64,000 bases of DNA, from positions 62,001 through 126,000 of the forward strand of contig NZ_CP098747.1 of NCBI RefSeq assembly GCF_023746535.1, in the 5' to 3' direction. The translations under genes were made by a program, and so were the position numbers. The notes beneath the pieces were generated by a model. It searched no databases. It was not told where the DNA came from and saw only the letters and a program-made list of their open reading frames with translations. Source of the DNA: Sneathiella marina (lineage in GTDB: Bacteria > Pseudomonadota > Alphaproteobacteria > Sneathiellales > Sneathiellaceae). Positions within the stretch are counted from its first letter, which is position 1; every line of letters begins with the position of its first letter. Below, piece by piece: positions 61,900 through 64,000 of this stretch.

Positions 61900-62669
61900 C
61901 TGCGTTGCTATCCGCAGAGAATCTGTTTGTAATCCGTGACGGTGACGAAATCTTGAGCGATGTTTCTCTCTCTCTTGATGATCGGGGTTTTGTAACAATT
62001 ATCGGACCGAACGGTGCCGGGAAATCCATGTTGTTGAAATGCATTATGGGGTTCTACAAGCCGGACAGGGGGCAGGTGGTCCGAAAAAAAGGACTGCGTG
62101 TCGGCTATGTTCCGCAACGGCTTGTCGCCGATCACACCATCCCAGTTCGTGTCCGGCGGTTCCTGAGCCTGCGCAAGAAAGCGAGCAAGGAAACGCTGGA
62201 GCAAGTAGCGGAGGAGACCGGCATTACAGAACTGTTGGAGCAGCCTTTACATGTATTATCAGGCGGTGAATTACAGCGGGTCTTGCTAGCACGTGCTCTG
62301 CTTGATGACCCTGAACTCCTGGTCCTAGATGAGCCCGCACAGAATTTGGATGTCACTGGCCAGCTTGCCTTTTATAAATTACTGGACCGTATCTATGCCG
62401 AAAGGCAAGTGAGCATTCTCATGGTGTCTCATGATCTGCATCTGGTAATGTCCAGCACAAAACAAGTGGTTTGCCTTTATCATCATGTCTGTTGTTCCGG
62501 AGAGCCACATATGGTGACCCGTGATCCGGAATTCATTTCCTTGTTTGGAAATGACATGGCGAAGTTGATGGCTGTGTATAATCATTCGCATGATCACGAC
62601 CATGATCATGAACATAGCCATAATCATGACCATAATCACGATCATCATGGAGTACGTTCCCATGGATGA
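61896..62669 (+). CDS. znuC: Zinc ABC transporter ATP-binding protein
   Basis: A 257-residue ABC ATPase. Walker A is GPNGAGKSMLLK (Lys43), the signature is LSGGELQRVLLARAL, and Walker B is LLVLDEPAQNLD. The last 25 residues are almost all His, Asp, Asn and Gly (HSHDHDHDHEHSHNHDH...), which can chelate zinc and is an extension beyond the core domain. The gene overlaps zur by four bases and znuB by eight. Confidence 0.95.
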   Translation: MTALLSAENLFVIRDGDEILSDVSLSLDDRGFVTIIGPNGAGKSMLLKCIMGFYKPDRGQVVRKKGLRVGYVPQRLVADHTIPVRVRRFLSLRKKASKETLEQVAEETGITELLEQPLHVLSGGELQRVLLARALLDDPELLVLDEPAQNLDVTGQLAFYKLLDRIYAERQVSILMVSHDLHLVMSSTKQVVCLYHHVCCSGEPHMVTRDPEFISLFGNDMAKLMAVYNHSHDHDHDHEHSHNHDHNHDHHGVRSHG

Positions 62670-63468
62670 TTTCGTTATACGTGCCTTGGTTGCCGGCATG
62701 GGAGTGGCCTTGATTGCAGGACCGCTGGGATGTTTTGTGGTGTGGCGACGGATGTCTTATTTCGGCGATTCTCTGGCCCATAGCGCGTTACTTGGAATTG
62801 CGCTGGGCTTGCTTTATGGGATAAACGTTAATCTCGGGACCGTTATAGTTTGTTCAATTTTTGCTCTGCTCTTGGTCTGGCTGCAGCATCGACGGGTACT
62901 GGCGACGGATACATTGCTGGGAATTCTGGCGCATGCGGCTTTATCCATTGGTATGGTCGCCATCAGTTTCCTTGATAACCCGCGCTTTGATCTGCATAGC
63001 TACTTATTCGGTGATATTCTGACTGTTCGCCTAACAGACCTTTACTGGATTTATGGAGGCGGGGCGGTTGTCATTGCATTAATGATCGCCAATTGGTCCT
63101 CTCTGACCTTAATGACAATTCATGAAGATCTGGCGCGCGCTGAAGGCGTCAATACCATGTGGAGCAATATCCTTCTGATGTTCTTGATGACCATTGTTGT
63201 GGCCGTATCGATCCGCATTGTCGGAATTTTGCTGGTAACCTCGCTTCTCATAATCCCAGCAGCGACGGCGCGGCAATTGGTAGCTTCACCGGAAAATATG
63301 GCCTTAATGGCTGCGATACTTGGGCTATGTGCTGTTTTTGGCGGTATTTTTGGCTCCATTCAATTTGACACGCCCTCTGGCCCAAGCATTGTGACAGCTG
63401 CGGCGTTTATGTTCGCCGCGATTTCCTTTGGAGTTGCCGTTTATTCTCGCCGCCGAACTGCCACATGA
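62662..63468 (+). CDS. znuB: Zinc ABC transporter permease
   Basis: A 268-residue inner-membrane subunit with about eight spans (ABC-3 family): WRRMSYFGDSLAHSALLGIAL, DLHSYLFGDILTVRLTDLYWIY and VTSLLIIPAATARQLVAS. The start is ATG 62662 within the end of znuC (8-base overlap), after GGAG; upstream in-frame codons are a different reading of the His-codon tract and would give a Met/Ile-rich false N terminus. Confidence 0.95.
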   Translation: MDDFVIRALVAGMGVALIAGPLGCFVVWRRMSYFGDSLAHSALLGIALGLLYGINVNLGTVIVCSIFALLLVWLQHRRVLATDTLLGILAHAALSIGMVAISFLDNPRFDLHSYLFGDILTVRLTDLYWIYGGGAVVIALMIANWSSLTLMTIHEDLARAEGVNTMWSNILLMFLMTIVVAVSIRIVGILLVTSLLIIPAATARQLVASPENMALMAAILGLCAVFGGIFGSIQFDTPSGPSIVTAAAFMFAAISFGVAVYSRRRTAT

Positions 63469-63474
63469 GATTAC

Positions 63475-64000
63475 TTATCGCCGTGAATCCATAATATCAA
63501 TTTCGAAAACCGGGGGCATCAAACTGGATTGAAACCAGGTAATAAATGAATAGATACTGAAGACAGGCAGACCGAGCTCCCGACGCAAGTCGGCCGCATA
63601 GGGTACCATGTTGGTGCATTCCAGCACAATTGCGCCGAGATTTGGATGAGCAGCGACGAAATCGCGGCCTGATGCTAACATATCTTCGCGGGCCTTGTTC
63701 ACATCCAGTGCCGCTTCATTATTTATGATCACCCGGGTGAATTCCGTACCACCGTCGGTGCCCATAATTGGCGTATCGCGGGCAACCCCTGCACCGTCCA
63801 GATGGGCTTCTGTCAATGTTTGCGCAGAAATAGTTAATATGCCAGCCCGCTTGCCTGGTGGCAGTAGCTTTTCCACCATGGGAATTTGCATGAGGGAAGA
63901 TGTGGCAACAGGCACTCCGACAGCCGCAGCCAGTTCTGTTTGAAACAACGAGAGAAAGCCGCAATTTGTAGTAATCCCGTCGGCGCCGTCCTTGACCAGT
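63475..64000 (-). CDS. Aspartate/glutamate racemase-family protein (partial)
   Basis: The 5' end lies beyond the right edge. The visible part includes the first active-site motif GITTNCGFLSLFQ, the second half-site VLECTNMVPYAADL, and the C-terminal FSIYSFITWFQSSL. Both catalytic cysteines are present. Members include aspartate, glutamate and hydantoin racemases and Asp/Glu/Hyd racemase-like enzymes; the substrate is not evident. It is convergent with znuB. Confidence 0.85.
   Translation of the reverse strand, partial: LVKDGADGITTNCGFLSLFQTELAAAVGVPVATSSLMQIPMVEKLLPPGKRAGILTISAQTLTEAHLDGAGVARDTPIMGTDGGTEFTRVIINNEAALDVNKAREDMLASGRDFVAAHPNLGAIVLECTNMVPYAADLRRELGLPVFSIYSFITWFQSSLMPPVFEIDIMDSRR

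Noticed and set aside
62585-62655. Repetitive CATGATCACGACCATGATC-like stretch that looks like a tandem repeat or CRISPR fragment
   Set aside because: It is in frame with znuC and encodes its His/Asp-rich C-terminal tail. There are no spacers or regular repeats.
62590-62661. Met/Ile-rich N-terminal extension of znuB
   Set aside because: It is the znuC His-codon tract read in another frame. ATG 62662 with GGAG upstream gives the family-typical N terminus.
1-64000. CRISPR array or rRNA operon
   Set aside because: No regular direct repeats with unique spacers and no rRNA-like stretches were seen on either strand.

Overview
The window looks like the chromosome of a free-living, probably marine alphaproteobacterium. 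The evidence is gene content and order: pyrF-trpF-trpB-trpA-accD-folC and aroA-cmk-rpsA-sppA-ihfB-lapA, a TIGR02300-type zinc-ribbon protein, a DUF3576 lipoprotein, a single-gene porin and an alphaproteobacterial-style RibA. A Rhodospirillales/Sneathiella-like host is my guess, not a measurement. A 22.7-kb mobile island splits the conserved chromosome in two.

Left chromosomal arm (1-31003). A DksA/TraR-like zinc-finger gene with a TTG start is followed by an APC permease and an orphan LivM-type permease. Next comes the leftward leuS-lptE-holA operon, with the DUF3576 lipoprotein transcribed leftward upstream of it. A highly expressed porin with a clear terminator precedes three tandem sulfotransferase genes. 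A YggS-like PLP protein, a YkuD-type L,D-transpeptidase, a conserved proline/alanine-rich protein, ribA and an orphan OmpR-type response regulator come next. The pyrF/trp/accD/folC operon is followed by a WYL regulator and a metaxin-like GST gene that share a palindromic operator, then ornithine cyclodeaminase and the aroA-to-lapA block. An intact tRNA-Ala(GGC) closes this arm.

Island (31035-53735). A 45-bp direct repeat of the tRNA-Ala 3' end bounds the element, and a tyrosine integrase sits beside the right copy. Arm-type 18-bp motifs occur just inside both ends. The cargo includes: (i) a MerR-like regulator, a MazG-like helical protein and a membrane-anchored dCTP-deaminase/dUTPase-fold protein, with an 11-bp-arm inverted repeat against the first start codon; (ii) two small proteins with RR-containing N termini plus a third small one, in a start/stop-overlapped operon; (iii) a KilA-N protein and a membrane protein; (iv) a cluster of five small lipoproteins that appears to come from duplication of a divergent gene pair; (v) a VPLPA-CTERM-like protein; (vi) a phage-like operon of five overlapping genes, including 53-aa and 42-aa proteins; (vii) a histidine phosphatase interrupted by an in-frame amber codon; (viii) two proteins of unknown function; and (ix) an integrase-led leftward block of small DNA-binding and accessory genes. 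I see no capsid, portal or conjugation genes, so it resembles an integrative island or phage-satellite-like element rather than a full prophage.

Right chromosomal arm (53760-64000). A divergent SHMT-family enzyme faces a GcvA-like LysR regulator. A large MscS channel, a nitronate monooxygenase and an exported FecR-domain protein follow. The zinc uptake locus has znuA divergent from zur-znuC-znuB, with a perfect Zur-type palindrome between them. The window ends inside a racemase-family gene.

All functional calls rest on reading motifs and context by eye. No database search was run.
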